Assembly: GCA_003439945.1 (NCBI GenBank)
Contig: QVRM01002125.1
Coordinates: 1-64,000, forward strand
Origin: Dermanyssus gallinae
Lineage: Eukaryota > Arthropoda > Arachnida > Mesostigmata > Dermanyssidae
Direction of reading: 5' to 3'
Length of the DNA: 64,000 nucleotides
In this document: piece after piece, positions 47,305 to 59,825 of the stretch
Layout: each line of letters starts with the position of its first letter
Numbering within the stretch: position 1 is the stretch's first letter
Notes under the pieces: model-generated
Told to the model about the DNA's origin: nothing
Databases searched by the model: none
What the model saw: only the letters and a program-made list of their open reading frames with translations
Made by a program: the position numbers and the translations under genes

Positions 47305-47735
47305 GGATAATAGTAGAATATCTCTACTCTATTCTGACAAGCTGGCCAGGGAAGAAGCTTGAAATGGAATCACTGGAATGACCTGGTGCCTAAAATTACG
47401 CTTGCAAATGGTCGATCTGGATCTTTATCATTTCGGCGCGAATAGCTTAAACGTGGTGGTGCGTTCGTGCAGCTTCGTGTAGACCAGCTTTCTTTGTTGA
47501 CTTCTGTCGAAGGGCAGACATACCATAAAGGACCTCTTATTTAAAACAGTATTCTCATCATACAGCATTAATAAATGTTAGCATTTAATGTACTAATAAT
47601 AGCTGTATTCGTGGAACAGAAGTATCAATTTTAAGATCGATAAATACGATAGTGCCCAATGTGTCCGATAAGATTAATACTTTTAAATAGCAACAGCTAT
47701 GTGAAGATGTTTCCTGTATTAAGGCCGTTCGCAAG
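47303..47735. other. Short non-coding spacer, 5' junction of a LINE
   Basis: No recognised feature. The LINE-like coding sequence becomes recognisable at about 47,735, so the truncation point lies nearby. Confidence 0.45.
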
Positions 47736-49393
47736 TATGGTAAAGAAAATGACACAAAAGGCATACAAGGAAGAGAAACAAAAATATTGGGAAAGTCAGG
47801 AGTGGGCGCTGTTGCAAGAAGCAGAGAAACAACCGCACAAGTGGCTAAAACAAAAAAGAAAACGGCAGTGCCCAGTGGAGACTGGGCGATTAATTAAGCA
47901 CTTTGCTAGTGTGCTGCAAGGAGCCGATACTAACCCAAAGGAAATAACATTATTCAACGGGCCTTGGGACGAGGAAACAGAACGTGCACGGGAATGGGTA
48001 ATTCGACCAGTCACAATCGAAGACGTTGTCAGGGCAATTGAAAGGGCGCCTAGAGGCAAAGCTGCCGGGAACGATATGATACGAAACGAGCATTTAAAGC
48101 AAACGCTGGCACTCGCTCCATGCTGGAAAGCTTTATTTGATGAGTGCCTAAAATCCGGGGAAGTACCAAAAGCGTGGAAGGAAGATACCTTGATTGTCAT
48201 ACCAAAAGGAAAAGGCATAGAAACTGAGCCGGAATCTTGGAGGGGCATAACACTTAAGAATTGCCCCTATAAAATGTTCTCGGGAATAATATCAGATAGG
48301 CTAGAGCATTACCTCGAAACCAGAAACGCAATACCAGAAGAACAACATGGGTTCAGAAGGTCGAAGTCAACCCATACGGCCCTGCGCCACTTGCTGGCAG
48401 AAATTTGGGAAACTCTATCGGAACCTAGAAGACCGTTATACGCAATATTTATAGATCTTAAAACTGCCTTTGACTTAGCGCCACGAAGTAGGATTATAGA
48501 AAAGTTAGCCTTGGAGGGAGTTCCGTATCGCTTATTAAAACTTTTAAGTACTATTCTTGGGGAGACTACAGTATACATCGACAACGGTATGGGGATTGTG
48601 GGAAGAGTAAAGCAAACTACAGGCGTGGCCCAAGGAGACGGACTTAGCCCGTTGCTTTTTTCGGTACAATTGAGAGGGCTACCTAACCGGGTGAGGCAGG
48701 GGTGGACCCGAGAGTGGGCAAATACATTAATGTATGCAGATGACATTGCGATCTATGGCAGGAGTTTATTTAGGGTTAAGCAGGGACTAGAGCGGCTAAT
48801 CGATTATATGGACGAGATGGGACTTAGTATTAACTGGCAAAAGACAGTAGCAGTAAAATTTCGAAGAGAAGAATTTCCGCCCTTTTCAAGATTAAAATAG
48901 AACCAATAGCAACATTTGGTGTATCACTTATATGGGAGAAATTAGGAGAAGCAGATCTATTTTACTAGATAGAGTTCGATTTTTCTTCATGAAGCGGGTT
49001 TTGGGGTTAGCTAACTCTTGTAGGAATAGAATAGTTCATATATTAGAAGGGGGGGCTCTAATGACACAGGAATTACAAGTAAAATGGGGTTTACCTAAGA
49101 CGACGGCCTTCGTGGCCTACACTATGAAGTGGGGGGCAAAATTAAAGGATATAGACATAAAAATATACACGACGATAGCGATGAGGAGTACAACCTGGCG
49201 AGCAGCCGGATATAAGAATAGGCATCTCACTACGGCATTTGCAGCCCACGGGTTCCATCACGTATTATGCAGCACACAAGAATTCCACAATCCTCAGGAG
49301 TGTTGTAGGTTCGCGAGATGCTTAGGCCATTGTGATAGATACCACGCCGCAGCATGTCCAGCAGTGCAATCAATAGCGGAACTCGCAAGATGA
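47659..49393 (+). pseudogene. LINE reverse transcriptase (truncated, frame-broken)
   Basis: RT motifs in order: PRGKAAGNDMI, a GEVPKAWKED finger, SWRGITLKNCPYKMFS, EEQHGFRRSKSTHTALRH, motif A IFIDLKTAFDLAPR, motif B TGVAQGDGLSPLLF, motif C LMYADDIAIYG and LSINWQKT. The first frame stops at TAG 48,898-48,900. The C-terminal part (48,932-49,393) has KRVLGLANSCRNRIV and a Cys/His group C-x4-C-x7-H-x3-C (CRFARC...H...C), probably a nucleic-acid-binding knuckle as in many LINE C-termini. A glycine-aspartate-glycine sequence replaces the usual GxPxGS in motif B. It cannot make a whole enzyme. Confidence 0.85.
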
Positions 49394-49490
49394 GGGAAGA
49401 TCCGGTGACGCAGAAAAAACCACTGATTCAGATCGATGTACTTATTTAAAATTTACCCAACCTGGGTGTTAATAAAACATAATAAAATAG
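47659..49490 (+). mobile_element. 5'-truncated LINE with internal deletion
   Basis: The RT frame at 47,659-48,900 is followed by a short out-of-frame stretch (48,897-48,965, IATFGVSLIWEKLGEADL) and the C-terminal frame 48,932-49,393. About 60 or more residues expected between the RT thumb and IATFGVSLIW are missing, so there is an internal deletion at about 48,890. AATAAAACATAATAAAATAG at 49,471-49,490 marks the 3' end. Fragments of related elements lie at 3190-3382 and 26,641-28,008. The N-terminal endonuclease is absent. Confidence 0.8.
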
Positions 49491-51677
49491 CAACAGCTTT
49501 TCTTCAATCGAAGAACAAATATACGAATCAAACACGTAGTGTTTTTTTGGGGCAACATCACCTCAAGAACCCTGCGTCACACTTAACGACAACACACGGC
49601 AACGACATCTAAATACATGTAATACAAAAAGAAGGACGTTGAACGAGAGCAGGAATTGCTGCTTGTCGTAGATCAGACGCCAGGTTCCCATGTTATCTGA
49701 GAACTGTTCAGCGCTGCTTTTTTCCAATACGATCATGCAAGAATTAAGCGCTTACTCAAGAACAAAAGCCAGAATATGTTAAAAGATCAGAGTCAGCTTA
49801 AAACTTGTTTAATATTGTTTATTAATGACAGTTTAAATCCTGTGTATATTTTAAACAAAATGACAAATTGCCAACTTGTTGGACACGTCAATAAAACCTG
49901 ATTGATTGATTGAAGACATTCTGTCTTCTCCATTGACTCTTAGCGGAAGGTGTACACGTGGTGAAGAGATCTGACGACTCATCTAAACAAATATAACATA
50001 ACACTTTAGTTTCTATTTCTTAGTTTATGCAATTACCACTTCTGCTGCTCAGACATATTGCCTTTTTGCTAGTGCGGTTGTTACAAATACAAATCTTTCC
50101 GGGTCACAATATCATTACTCGCTGCCATTGAATATTGATACGGCCAATTTTCACGTACCATCCAAATTCAATATGTATATGTGTATGTGGTATGATATTG
50201 GTAGCAATAATATTGTTGATTGCAAGTCGATTATTCGGTGCAAACCTCAAAAGAGTACCCACCTTTTTGTCATCCAGCGACATGCTAATTCCAGATGCAT
50301 TGATTGAACGCCTGAATGATTAAGTCGTCAACACAACGTGTGCGGTCTTTCAACGTTTCATCAACATTTTCGGTTCTGACGGGTTGACTTAATCAAGTAA
50401 ATATGTAGTACCCCTTATGTGCAACAATATCAAGCCAGTCGTTTAACTCACGAGATCAACTTGCACGTATGTGAGTCGGGGCTCACCTGAGAATCAACAG
50501 CAGGTGGCGGGAAGGTGGCAATAAGAGACGCCACGCTGAAATGAGATATCCGGTTAATTTTACCGAAGTCTTTGATGGGCTTAGTTTCGCAAGGACAAAC
50601 TGGTTCAGACTCATTCCTCTATGAACATCTATGCGTTTGCGCGAGTGAATCCTATATCACCATCCTGTCGTAGAGATGCGTATACCCTGGTGTAATTTTG
50701 AGCGTCAACAAATATGCTATAACACATTGGCATTACTAGTGAACGACAATGACAACATCGGGACTAGTTAGTTTAACCACTCAGTTGCAACAGATTTATA
50801 ATCGGTCGGTATTATCTACTCTCTCTCTCTCTCTATCTCAATGCACAGAGCCACGCTGCGGTCAGCCGCAGGTCCACACACTAGAAGTTCCCGATATAAA
50901 ACTACCACTTTTCTGACAACTCGGCGAGCAGTAAGGCCAATGGCAGATGTTGGGCAATATAGACAGATAAAACAAAAACTGAACGCAATTGTTGTCATGT
51001 CACACACGCACACACACAGACCATTGTTAAAAGTTGCGACAATAGAGGGCAGATATTGTCCTAAATATGTGATCGGCGTCATCGCCACGGGATATCTGGG
51101 GAAATCCTTGGTTGTAAAATTAAATGCCGAGTAGCTTCAAGCTCGAAGGTTGGTATTTATCATAATCATGCGGCACGTGGTTGGCATGGTAAGAATGTAT
51201 GTATACAAGCGCCGTTTCAGAGTAGGTAGAAGTTGTAAGCGTTATTGCTATACAGGATTGGCACTAGAACAACGTTTGGTACAACATTTAAACCTTCATT
51301 GCATTCGAACACACCCTTTACAAAGAAGCATGAGCACTTTTGCTAGCGCGCGAGAGACAGAGAGAAAGTGCAACCAATGCAGCAAAATATTGACATAAAG
51401 TTGGCCAATCGATGATTGGGCAAAACCTTCATCGTTGTAGAAAAATACAATTGACAACAGCTATGACTATCGAATAGAAAGAACGAACATCATTATGACT
51501 TGTGTGCATGTTTCTAGGTTGTATAGGGAATTTTTATTAAGCTGTGCACGTGATATCACTGCACGTACCCTGCATACAGAAACCTGCTACGAACAAAAGA
51601 ATACACGTAATAATTTAGTAACCAGAATTTATTGTGTCAATATCAGTTTGTTACAGCAACCAAGCTTGCTGTATGGT

Positions 51678-51714
<37 letters not shown>

Positions 51715-54225
51715 GCATGTAGTCTGCTACAAGGCGTAACTGGCGCAGATACATTAGTAAAGCGAGTATGACAAGACAGGTAACATCATTCATCATTATC
51801 ATCATCATCACCACCACTACTATAATCAATCATATACATTCTTCATCTCACATCCCTATGTACGGCGTACAAGTTAATATCAATGCACGTCCGAGTCACC
51901 CGAGATGAACCTAGGCGACCTCGGTCGGGAACACACGCAATAGTCAATGGATGGCAACAACAAAAAAAATATAAAAATACAAATTTAGTTCTGCTACAGG
52001 TTTTGAGGCAAATAAGAGGCCACATACGGCCATGCCGACTGATTAAGTAATCCTGTCTGAACTGAAATGCACCTCTCAACGAAGCGAAGCCTCTCTCACC
52101 GACAACGAACAGAGTTGCGGGGAGCCCACGCCCATCTATATGCCCGTACGCCAGTGAGTCCACAAGAGGAGAGTACGAAGTTGCTCTCATGTGTGTGTTC
52201 TCTCAGGCCATGCAGCACGGTGGTACTACTGGAGCCACGCTACCCTAACGCTTACCACAACAAGTCAACATGAAGGTTTTCTTCGTAGGGGTCTGTCATT
52301 TTGTCTAAGGTTGAGGTAAGAGAACTTCGTTGTAAGGATGTCTTGCACTTGCATTGCTTTGTCATGTGACGACTGTCGTTGCGTCCTGCGTTCTTTGTCA
52401 CTTCGTTCATACATGTCTTGTCAGGGAGCCTAAGGAAAGGTGGGAAAATGAGTGGGAAAGGAAAGCATAGCATTAAAATATGATGAAAGAAATGCTTCTC
52501 GATCGCTGGTCGGTATGGTACTTTGATGGTGATGCGGCGACAGGTGATATACAAGTACAACACACCTCTCTAGCTCAATCTGTGTTGAACCTGAGCGATG
52601 GGTGAAGATCGATGATGATGATTATGACGCCTGATGCGATTGCACACAACTAATGGGGGTAGAGTTGGTCCAACGGAACGTCCCGACGCTCCGTCACGAC
52701 TCCGACAACCCCCTCCACCTGTCTTTCCGCTCCCCCCGGGAGTGCGTCCGGAGAGTACCGCAAGTAGTAATTGATCGCTGATCGTGTCACTTCATGATGC
52801 GACCAGATGAACGCCACAATTTCCGGCATACCTAGCGTTATTATGTTGATGTTGATGTTGCTGTTGTTGTTAATTGTCAATAGTTACAACGACAACCGTC
52901 TTTGTTTCGTTGCGTCTAGTGGCCCAAGCTTTGCCCAAGATATGCTCGCCTAAGGTATTCTGTCGTTAACCAAGAACGACACTTAATAATAATTATATTA
53001 TATTAGTAGGTGGGTGATCATCGACTTACTAACTGCCTTTGTTGTTGTTGTTGTTCCTGCAGCTGCTAATGCTGTCATTGTTGCTAGTGGTGGTGGTGGT
53101 GTCGATATTGTTGCATTATTTTCTTCCTATTTCCCAAAGTGCTTTCGTTTGCTATTCATAACTATTATGGTCTTATGAACGTCCCAATCCCCATCAACCA
53201 ACCCTGACCCGACTGTATTGTGCCGCAAGGGCAGCAAGGGCGGCACACAACTAAATCCTCGATTGATTCTCTCATTTGCAATTTTTGGCAAAGGCAGCCC
53301 ATCGACCCACCACCTATAGAACGTCGTCTATCGCCGTGTCAGCATGCCGCCAATATTCCACCAAGGCCATATCAACAAGCAAGCACCATCATCTTCATCC
53401 CCCCCCCCCCCCACTACGGTCAGTCAACACAATCCACCAGCAAGCTGTGTGCGGAGTGGGCTCGCTTTGAAGCTATCGCACAACGTCCGAGTCAGAAACT
53501 CCGTCAATGAATCAATCAGTCAGTTGTTTTTGAGTACATTGCGTGCATTGCGTACGGGTGTCCCCGGGCGTGTGTGCGTGCTGAACCGAGCGAAACCGAA
53601 GAGGAACTAACATCATTTTTAGACTGCTAATAGTAGTATTATGTGTTTGTTTTGCCTCGCGCTCTTGTTCGTCGTCGTCGTCTCCCTTGTCGCTTGTTTT
53701 TTTTTTCGTGTTGTGTGTCCGTAGTTTTCGATCCGTGTGGGAAGACGTGTGTGATGACTGTAACGACTTCAGCGGCCCTACTCTATAGCGGCAGCCGTTT
53801 CTACGGCGGCCGAAACGGCAGCCGCAGCCGCTGCGACAACAGCAGCAACAGCAACAGCAGCAGAAACAGCAACAACAGCAGAAACAACAACAACAGCCAA
53901 GCTTAACTGATGCTGATGACGCAGGCGACGTGTTTCAACGAAACACGCGAAGCACAAAGTGCGTAGCTGGCAGCGTTCGTTGCTGTCTTGCAGGCGACGG
54001 CTACGAACAGGCCGCACGAATGTCTTCCCGTCGTGGCCGTCCTGGCTGCCAGCTCTATACACGAGATATGTATGTATGTATGGGATGTTTGTATGTATTT
54101 GCGTGTGTCCTGCCCACCATACTCTCGCTGTGAGCGTCTAGAACAGCAGCGCGCCCACCAGCTATACGGATGTTGTGGCCACCAATGCTGCTGCCACACA
54201 GCCGCTGCCATCACTGCAAGGCTGT

Positions 54226-54226
54226 T

Positions 54227-54269
<43 letters not shown>

Positions 54270-54330
54270 GGGACGATGATGGCGACGGCTACAAGGCTAC
54301 TACTACTACTACTACGATTACTACAACTAC
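54226..54330. repeat. (CTA)n triplet tracts
   Basis: About 15 CTA/TAC triplets, a short spacer, then further CTA-rich sequence. Gives poly-Tyr and poly-Thr frames. Confidence 0.9.
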
Positions 54331-54908
54331 TACAATTATGATGATGATCGTGTTGACGAACCCGAGTTGTTTACCGGCCCTGAAGGCCGCTACCGTCAGA
54401 GCCTGCGAGCCCTCTGAGCGGCCCAACATAGAGGAAAGCAGAGAGCCAACCAGCCATCCAGCCAGCCAGGCCAGACCAGAGACTAGATCAACATATGTCT
54501 TGTTCTTCACTCGGTCGGCTTACGTTTATATTCACCTCGTTCTTGGCCTTCTCCTGCGCACTATACTTTGTTCGTCTTCCTCCTGTTCCGGCTCTCTCTG
54601 TCGGTTTGATATTTTTCTTCCTCTCCAAGCATTCTCCGTCTCTTTCTCTCGATTGCTCTCTTTTTTTTTCTTGCTCGCTGTCTTGTACTATATTTTTCGT
54701 CTAGGATAAAATCGGGCACTGGTTAGTGGTAGTTTTCTAGTTATTGCTGTTTTCCTCGGTGGTTTGTTCGCTAATTTTCTGGCTGTTACTGTTGCTGCTG
54801 CTGCTGTTGGTGGCCGACGCTGCCCTACCATCACCGCCAATAGAGTAGTACCCTGAAGCTCACAGCAAGATGGCAGGAAGATTTGCGGGGCACCAGCCAA
54901 CAGTGGGA

Positions 54909-54955
54909 AGCCGAGAAGAGAGCCCTGACGTGGGACGTCAGGGCTCTTCTCGGCT
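54909..54955. repeat. 47-bp near-perfect inverted repeat
   Basis: Arms built on CCGAGAAGAG and GCCCTGACGT around a three-base GGG centre. The only difference is a two-base AG length variation in the left arm. Confidence 0.9.
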
Positions 54956-55204
54956 CTCTTGAGCTCGATCGCAAACGCTGATCATCATCATCATCATCAC
55001 CACCATCACTGAATTGCGCGATCGGCGGTGCCAACGCCGCACCAGCGTAGATACAGACATACAAACATACAAGATACAATAGAGAGCCTGTCTGTTTCGT
55101 TCGCCGCCGACTCCCGTTCACAGCAGAAAGAGTGCAGCTCTTTAGCAGCACCAAACCAGCACTGCGAAGACTCGAACAGCAAGCCAGCGGGCAGGCGATT
55201 GGGC

Positions 55205-55310
55205 GGTTGTTGTTGCTTTTGCTTTTGTTGTTGTTGCTTCTGTTGTTGTTGCTGTTGTTGTTTTTTGTGTTGTTGTTGTTGCTCCTGTTGTTGTTGTCGT
55301 TGTTATTTTG
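55205..55310. repeat. (GTT/GCT)n triplet tract
   Basis: About 35 triplets, mainly TTG, TTT and CTG in register. Confidence 0.9.
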
Positions 55311-57145
55311 GTTAGCGTCGATGTCGCCTGCCGGCGAAGTCGACGATGATTGCGGCTACTGTCAAATATGGGCTGGCATTGCTATTACGTACGGCCCTGC
55401 GTATTGACGCTACCCACTCAAGTTGGCGCGGTGAGACGGCGTACATGCGACGACGATGACGACGACGACGGCGACGATGACGGCGTTCGCACGTACCACT
55501 GCAGCTAGCCATTCTTGTTCAACCAATTTAGAGCGTTTCTTAGAGCTACACGATCTGCCACCTGTTTCCTATCTCCACTCGAGCATGAGGATAGTGAGTG
55601 CATGCACTTCCTTCTACCCGTCCGGGTTCCTAGTCGCGCGCTTGCCCTTGACCTCGAAGCTGTTTCGAAGGACAGAACCGTCCATACCGCGCACCCACAA
55701 CATACACGGAGCAGAAACGGAGCCCACCACCACCACCACAATAGCGACAACAGCAGCAACAACAGCAACGACAACAACAAGTCAATCAGTCAGTTGGCTG
55801 CCGATTAACGTAGTCACTGCTAATTTCCACCTTACGATAAATCCAATTTACCAATACGAGCATGACACAGGCAGGGTGTGTATTAAATACATACGTGCCC
55901 CTTCAAAGGCTATGTGTGTTTGTTTCGTCGTTCCTGCTTGTCGTTTCGTCGTTGCAACCAACGGGCGAAGCACAAAATGTATGTCACGAAAAATCTAGCA
56001 ATGGTGATCGTGACAATCAGTATGATAAGCGTACTCTCGTGATAAACGTGAAATGCCCTCGTTTTAGCTGCCTCATTGATGGCCAAACAAATTGAGTCGT
56101 TTGCGCTTGTGCAGTCGCGTTTTATCGCGTTGTAACGTGTATTGCGTCGATCTGTTTGTTGGCCGATCTGTTGGCTGCTATAGGGCATTCGCAGCATCCC
56201 GTGTAGCGTCCCGTGAAACGACGATGCAAACAGATTCCTTATTCCACCACTGAGTGCTTCCGTGGCTTCAGTGGTGACACTGAAGGCGAGCATGCCGAAA
56301 CGAGCGGGTGGTCACGGGGTTGCCGATTTGGGGATCACCTTAGGATGGCGAGGCTACAATTCTCGGCAGCTGTGCCACTCAAGCCACAGAGCGTAACGGG
56401 CATCATCATCTCACAGAAGCACGAAAAGTGCTTCCTCTGTACAGCACTCAAGTCTCTCGATCCACACGACGTAGTTGTAGCGGTCTTGCCTTTGGCAGTT
56501 GGTTTGGTCGGCACGCGCTGCAGTGTTTGGCTCGTGGATAGTCGTTTGTCACAGGCGGGGAAACCAAGAGCAGGAAAAGACGAGGAGGAAAGGGGGAATA
56601 GAGCAACAGGCAGCGTTGATAGCTGGGCTGCTATCAACGAGTTGACTAAACGCCACCACCGGCGATGATGACGGCATGATAGGTATGCAATGTGCAATTA
56701 AGTAAGTCAGTCTAATGTGGACTTATTGGCAGTCTTGTCAGCAGTCGCGCTCCGCGACGGCAGAGCGCAGAGATTTCGGGCATTGTTTTTGCTGGTGTCG
56801 GTTGTTTCGCGACCCCGCGATAGGGTCGTCACCGGGGATTGATTGCGCCCCGGCGTGAAGGCGTTTATCGTTGATTTCGTCTCCACCGGCAGCCATCTTC
56901 TCTCTCTTTCTCTTTCTCCGAGAAAGATAGGCATACGTACATATATGCTTATTTCGCTTCGTCTCCTCTCGCCCCTTCTCCTCTCTCTTGTTTCGCGCGG
57001 AGTTTGTCTGTCTGATTACATCTTCAGCTACAGCGAAATAAATCTACCTCTCTTATGATCTCTCGCTCCTTCGTACGCTTACGTCGTGCAGCTTCACGAT
57101 TGCTTTTTTACTGTCTTCCGCAGTCTAAACGTACTTCACAGCGTC

Positions 57146-58996
57146 TTAACTGTAGAGCTTCTCAAAACAGTCGTGACAGTACGGTTTGTCGTTCTCCTCC
57201 TTGAATGTGCCCTTGTTTAGCTGTCGCAGGCAGAACGAGCACACAAAGTGTTCGGGGTGATACTTGCGGAACATCGCCGTTATACAGCGGCCTGATATGG
57301 GCTTGTGGCAGCCAGCGCACAGCGAGCCCCGCTTGGCGTGGTAGTGCGTCTCGCAGTACGGCTGGCCTTCGTAGTCGTAGAACGACCCGCCCTGGAACGG
57401 CTGCAAACAGTCTCGACACACGAAGCATTCGGGATGCCACTGCATGCTGAGCGCCGATATGTAGTTCTCGGTGATGGGCATATTGCAGCCGGCGCACTTC
57501 GGCGCGAACATGGCAAAGTAGTCCTCACGGCAGTACGGCTTGCTGTCCTTCTCGTGGAAGCCTTCCTCGCCGAACTGGCGACCGCACTGGGCGCAGAAGA
57601 AGTGCTCCGGATGCCATGTGCGCTCGAGGGCCGTCACACACTTGTCGAGGATAGGTCCATTGCAGTAGTTGCAGCGCGGCGAGAAGATGTTGTGGTAGTC
57701 CTGCTCACAGTACGGCTCACCGTCACGTTCGTAGAAGTTTCGCGTGCCCAGCTCCTGATTGCAGTGGGCACAAACGAAGTGCTCGGGATGCCACATGCGG
57801 GCCAGAGCCGTCACGACCTGGCCCACGATGGGCTTTTTGCACGACGAGCAGCATCCCTTGCCAGCACCCGTGCTTGCGACCTGGTTGCTCATGTCCTCAC
57901 GAAGCGAGCCGAGCATCGAGTCGAGCGCCGAGTCGCGCTGAGTCGGTCTGTGCGTTGGCTGCTGCGCCGAGGGCGTTGTCGAGGTAGAGGAGGTCGATGA
58001 GACGAGGGTGCGCACCTCTTTCTTCTGAGGGTAGTAGTTATGATGAGGAGATCCGCCGCCGCTACCGGTGCCCGCGCCGCCGGTGCCGCCGCCCGCCACC
58101 GCCACCACCACTGCCCGGGTAGTAGGGGTCTCGTAAGCGGAACTCCGACAGCGACGCCATAAGGTTATCCAACTCTTGGGTGGCGCTCGATCCTTGCGTA
58201 GGTGTGCGCGAACGACTCGACGGCCGGCTACCCGTCGACGAACGATTCTCTGTGTAGGAATAGACTTGGTAAGATTGGGGTGTTGGAGTTGGCTCATTGC
58301 TCTGCGTGTACTTACGCTGCGAGAACTCGTCACGGTGCGAGTCGTGCACAAAGTAGCCCGAACGGCCAGTCGTCTTAGGGATGGTGTTCCTCAACTCATC
58401 GACCATGCGTTCGTGGTTGAAGTTCACCTTAGAACAGGGCGACTTGGCGCGGTGTAAAGGGGAGGAGGATTTAGCACTGGCAGGCAGGGAGTTGGCGGCG
58501 GAGGAAGAGGAGGAATAGTGGTGCGTGCTGTGGTGCGAGGTGACAGCGGGAGACCGGGTGTCGGGCCGAGCCGCCCGAGGAGGAGACTTGCTGCTCCGTG
58601 CGAATCATGTACTCGGACGTGGTCTCGCATGCAGTGCCCGCCGTTCACCAGCGGCGGCACGTCAGCCACTGTCACGATCGCGTCTAGCTGCGACAGGTTG
58701 TTAGCCGCGCGGATTGGCGACTGGGCCCTCTCAGACGTACCGTGCGCGGTGATGGTTTCTTTGATCACGTGCGAGTTCTGGTAGATGGATCATGCATTTG
58801 GTAGGTGTACTGCAGATCTTTGGTCGCCGTTTCGGAACGATCTGCACGGGGGTGACGGGCCGGTCCGCCGAGCTGGAAGTCGTTCTCGAGCCCTTCTCCG
58901 TGTGCCGCTCGATACTACCTGTGCGTTTGTAGCTGACCTCGTGGGTCGCGTCCTCGACGACTGCAGGTCAGCCAGTAGATTGTCGAGGTTATCCAT
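57146..58996 (-). CDS. Paxillin, focal-adhesion LIM/LD scaffold protein (frame broken in this assembly)
   Basis: Paxillin links integrin adhesions to kinases and the cytoskeleton; its LD motifs bind FAK- and vinculin-type partners and its LIM domains anchor it at adhesions. ATG at 58,996 is in good context (GCCATGG) and opens with the LD1 motif [12 protein letters not shown]. An LD2-like NNLSQLDAI lies near 58,690, LD4-like [14 protein letters not shown] at about 58,143-58,184, and LD5-like [12 protein letters not shown] at about 57,890-57,925. Four LIM domains follow (57,853-57,680; 57,673-57,500; 57,496-57,323; 57,319-57,149), all with complete Cys/His sets, ending at TAA 57,146-57,148. The protein-like frame changes near 58,955, 58,815, 58,785, 58,645, 58,565 and 58,085; the last is in a Gly codon run. 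No intron is visible. Hic-5 or leupaxin are alternatives, but arthropods usually have one paxillin. Confidence 0.85.
58062..58100 (-). other. Frame change in paxillin Gly-rich linker
   Basis: The frame carrying LD4 runs into GGT/GGC codons and hits TAG at 58,062-58,064. The LIM frame enters in the same Gly run. One extra G in the segment GGCGGGCGGCGG would explain the change: the protein is poly-Gly in either reading until that point. This is a typical site for sequencing slippage. Confidence 0.8.
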
Positions 58997-59040
58997 GGCT
59001 GGAGGCTGCTCGGGCCGGATCGACGCCTATCCACGAAACA

Positions 59041-59042
59041 CT
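59041..59042 (-). promoter_or_regulatory. Likely splice acceptor upstream of the paxillin start
   Basis: On the minus strand GTGACCTCTTGCAG precedes the exon, with T-rich sequence upstream. The acceptor AG is at 59,042-59,041, leaving a 44-base leader before the ATG at 58,996. This would place the first exon and promoter further right, beyond the triplet-rich DNA. Inferred from pattern only. Confidence 0.4.
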
Positions 59043-59825
59043 GCAAGAGGTCACCAATGACAATAGCAACAACAACAACGCGACGCGCGTGGTGAAGACA
59101 ATGCTGAATGATATGCTGTCGATGACAATGATGATGGTGCTGAAGCTGATGGTGGCGGCGATAAACGAAAAACAAATAGGCGTAAAGTAGATCACCAAAC
59201 ACAAGCGCTAGCACGTAACGTATTCCTTTCTCTCTCTTTCTCTCCCTGCACACCGTAAGCAAGCGAGCAAATCGCAGAACGAAGTATCGTCAGTCTAAGG
59301 CAGATGGGAACTTTAGTCAATAGTCGTAGTTTGGTCGCTGCCGCGGGTCACCCAGCACGCCGTGTAACGCCAAGATCTCCGTGTTTACACCGTAGTCAAA
59401 TCTCGAATGGCGGCACAGCGCAAAGCGCTTCGTCTGAAGGTCACTTGCCTCACGACAGCTGCGAGGCCAGACGAGGCCTCACCAATCGGTGGTCAGTATG
59501 GTTCGTCGTCGTCGTTGTCGTCGTCCGCCTGCCTACGCGGCTCTGAGTCTCTGTGGTTAACTTTCGGTGGGCCGGGTTCGTTCTCGGCCTCGATTTTTCC
59601 AGCTCAAGCTAGCTCTATTCTTCTCTTGCTCTCGCTTTTTTTTCTCTCGCCTGTTATGTTTTGGACCGCCAGTTTCTCTCTCTCTCTCTGTGCCGATAAG
59701 GCTGCTGTCGTTATGGTTGTTGTTGCTGTTAGAGTTATCGCAGCGCGTGCCACTCGCGCAGCTGATGATGGTTGCGTGGCAATGGCAGGTTCTAATCGGC
59801 TAACCAACGCAAGGCAGAGCAGTTG

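Larger units (their letters stand above)
49491..57145. other. Non-coding DNA; triplet and pyrimidine tracts, downstream of paxillin
   Basis: 49,491-49,912 ends in AATAAAACC(TGAT)n and looks like another LINE 3' tail. 50-52.6 kb is AT-rich with (TA)n at 51,680-51,713. From 52.6 kb on, GC content rises, with CAG/CAA/GTT/CTA/GCT tracts at about 52,845-52,875, 53,040-53,060, 53,830-53,900, 54,226-54,330, 54,785-54,815, 55,205-55,310 and 55,715-55,780, and a C14 run at about 53,400. 54,500-54,700 is pyrimidine-rich. Frames such as 55,456-55,998 and 56,213-56,668 plus have no recognised domain. The part nearest 57,145 is probably paxillin 3' UTR read on the minus strand, but no clear AATAAA is seen on that strand within about 300 bases. 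Confidence 0.5.

Noticed and set aside
57305..58000. 231-codon open frame on the plus strand
   Set aside because: Exactly antisense to the paxillin LIM domains; it is a by-product of their GC-rich codon use.
58989..59204. 71-codon hydrophobic frame on the minus strand overlapping the paxillin start
   Set aside because: Arises from TTG/ATT-rich intron-like sequence before a splice acceptor; no initiation context or family support.
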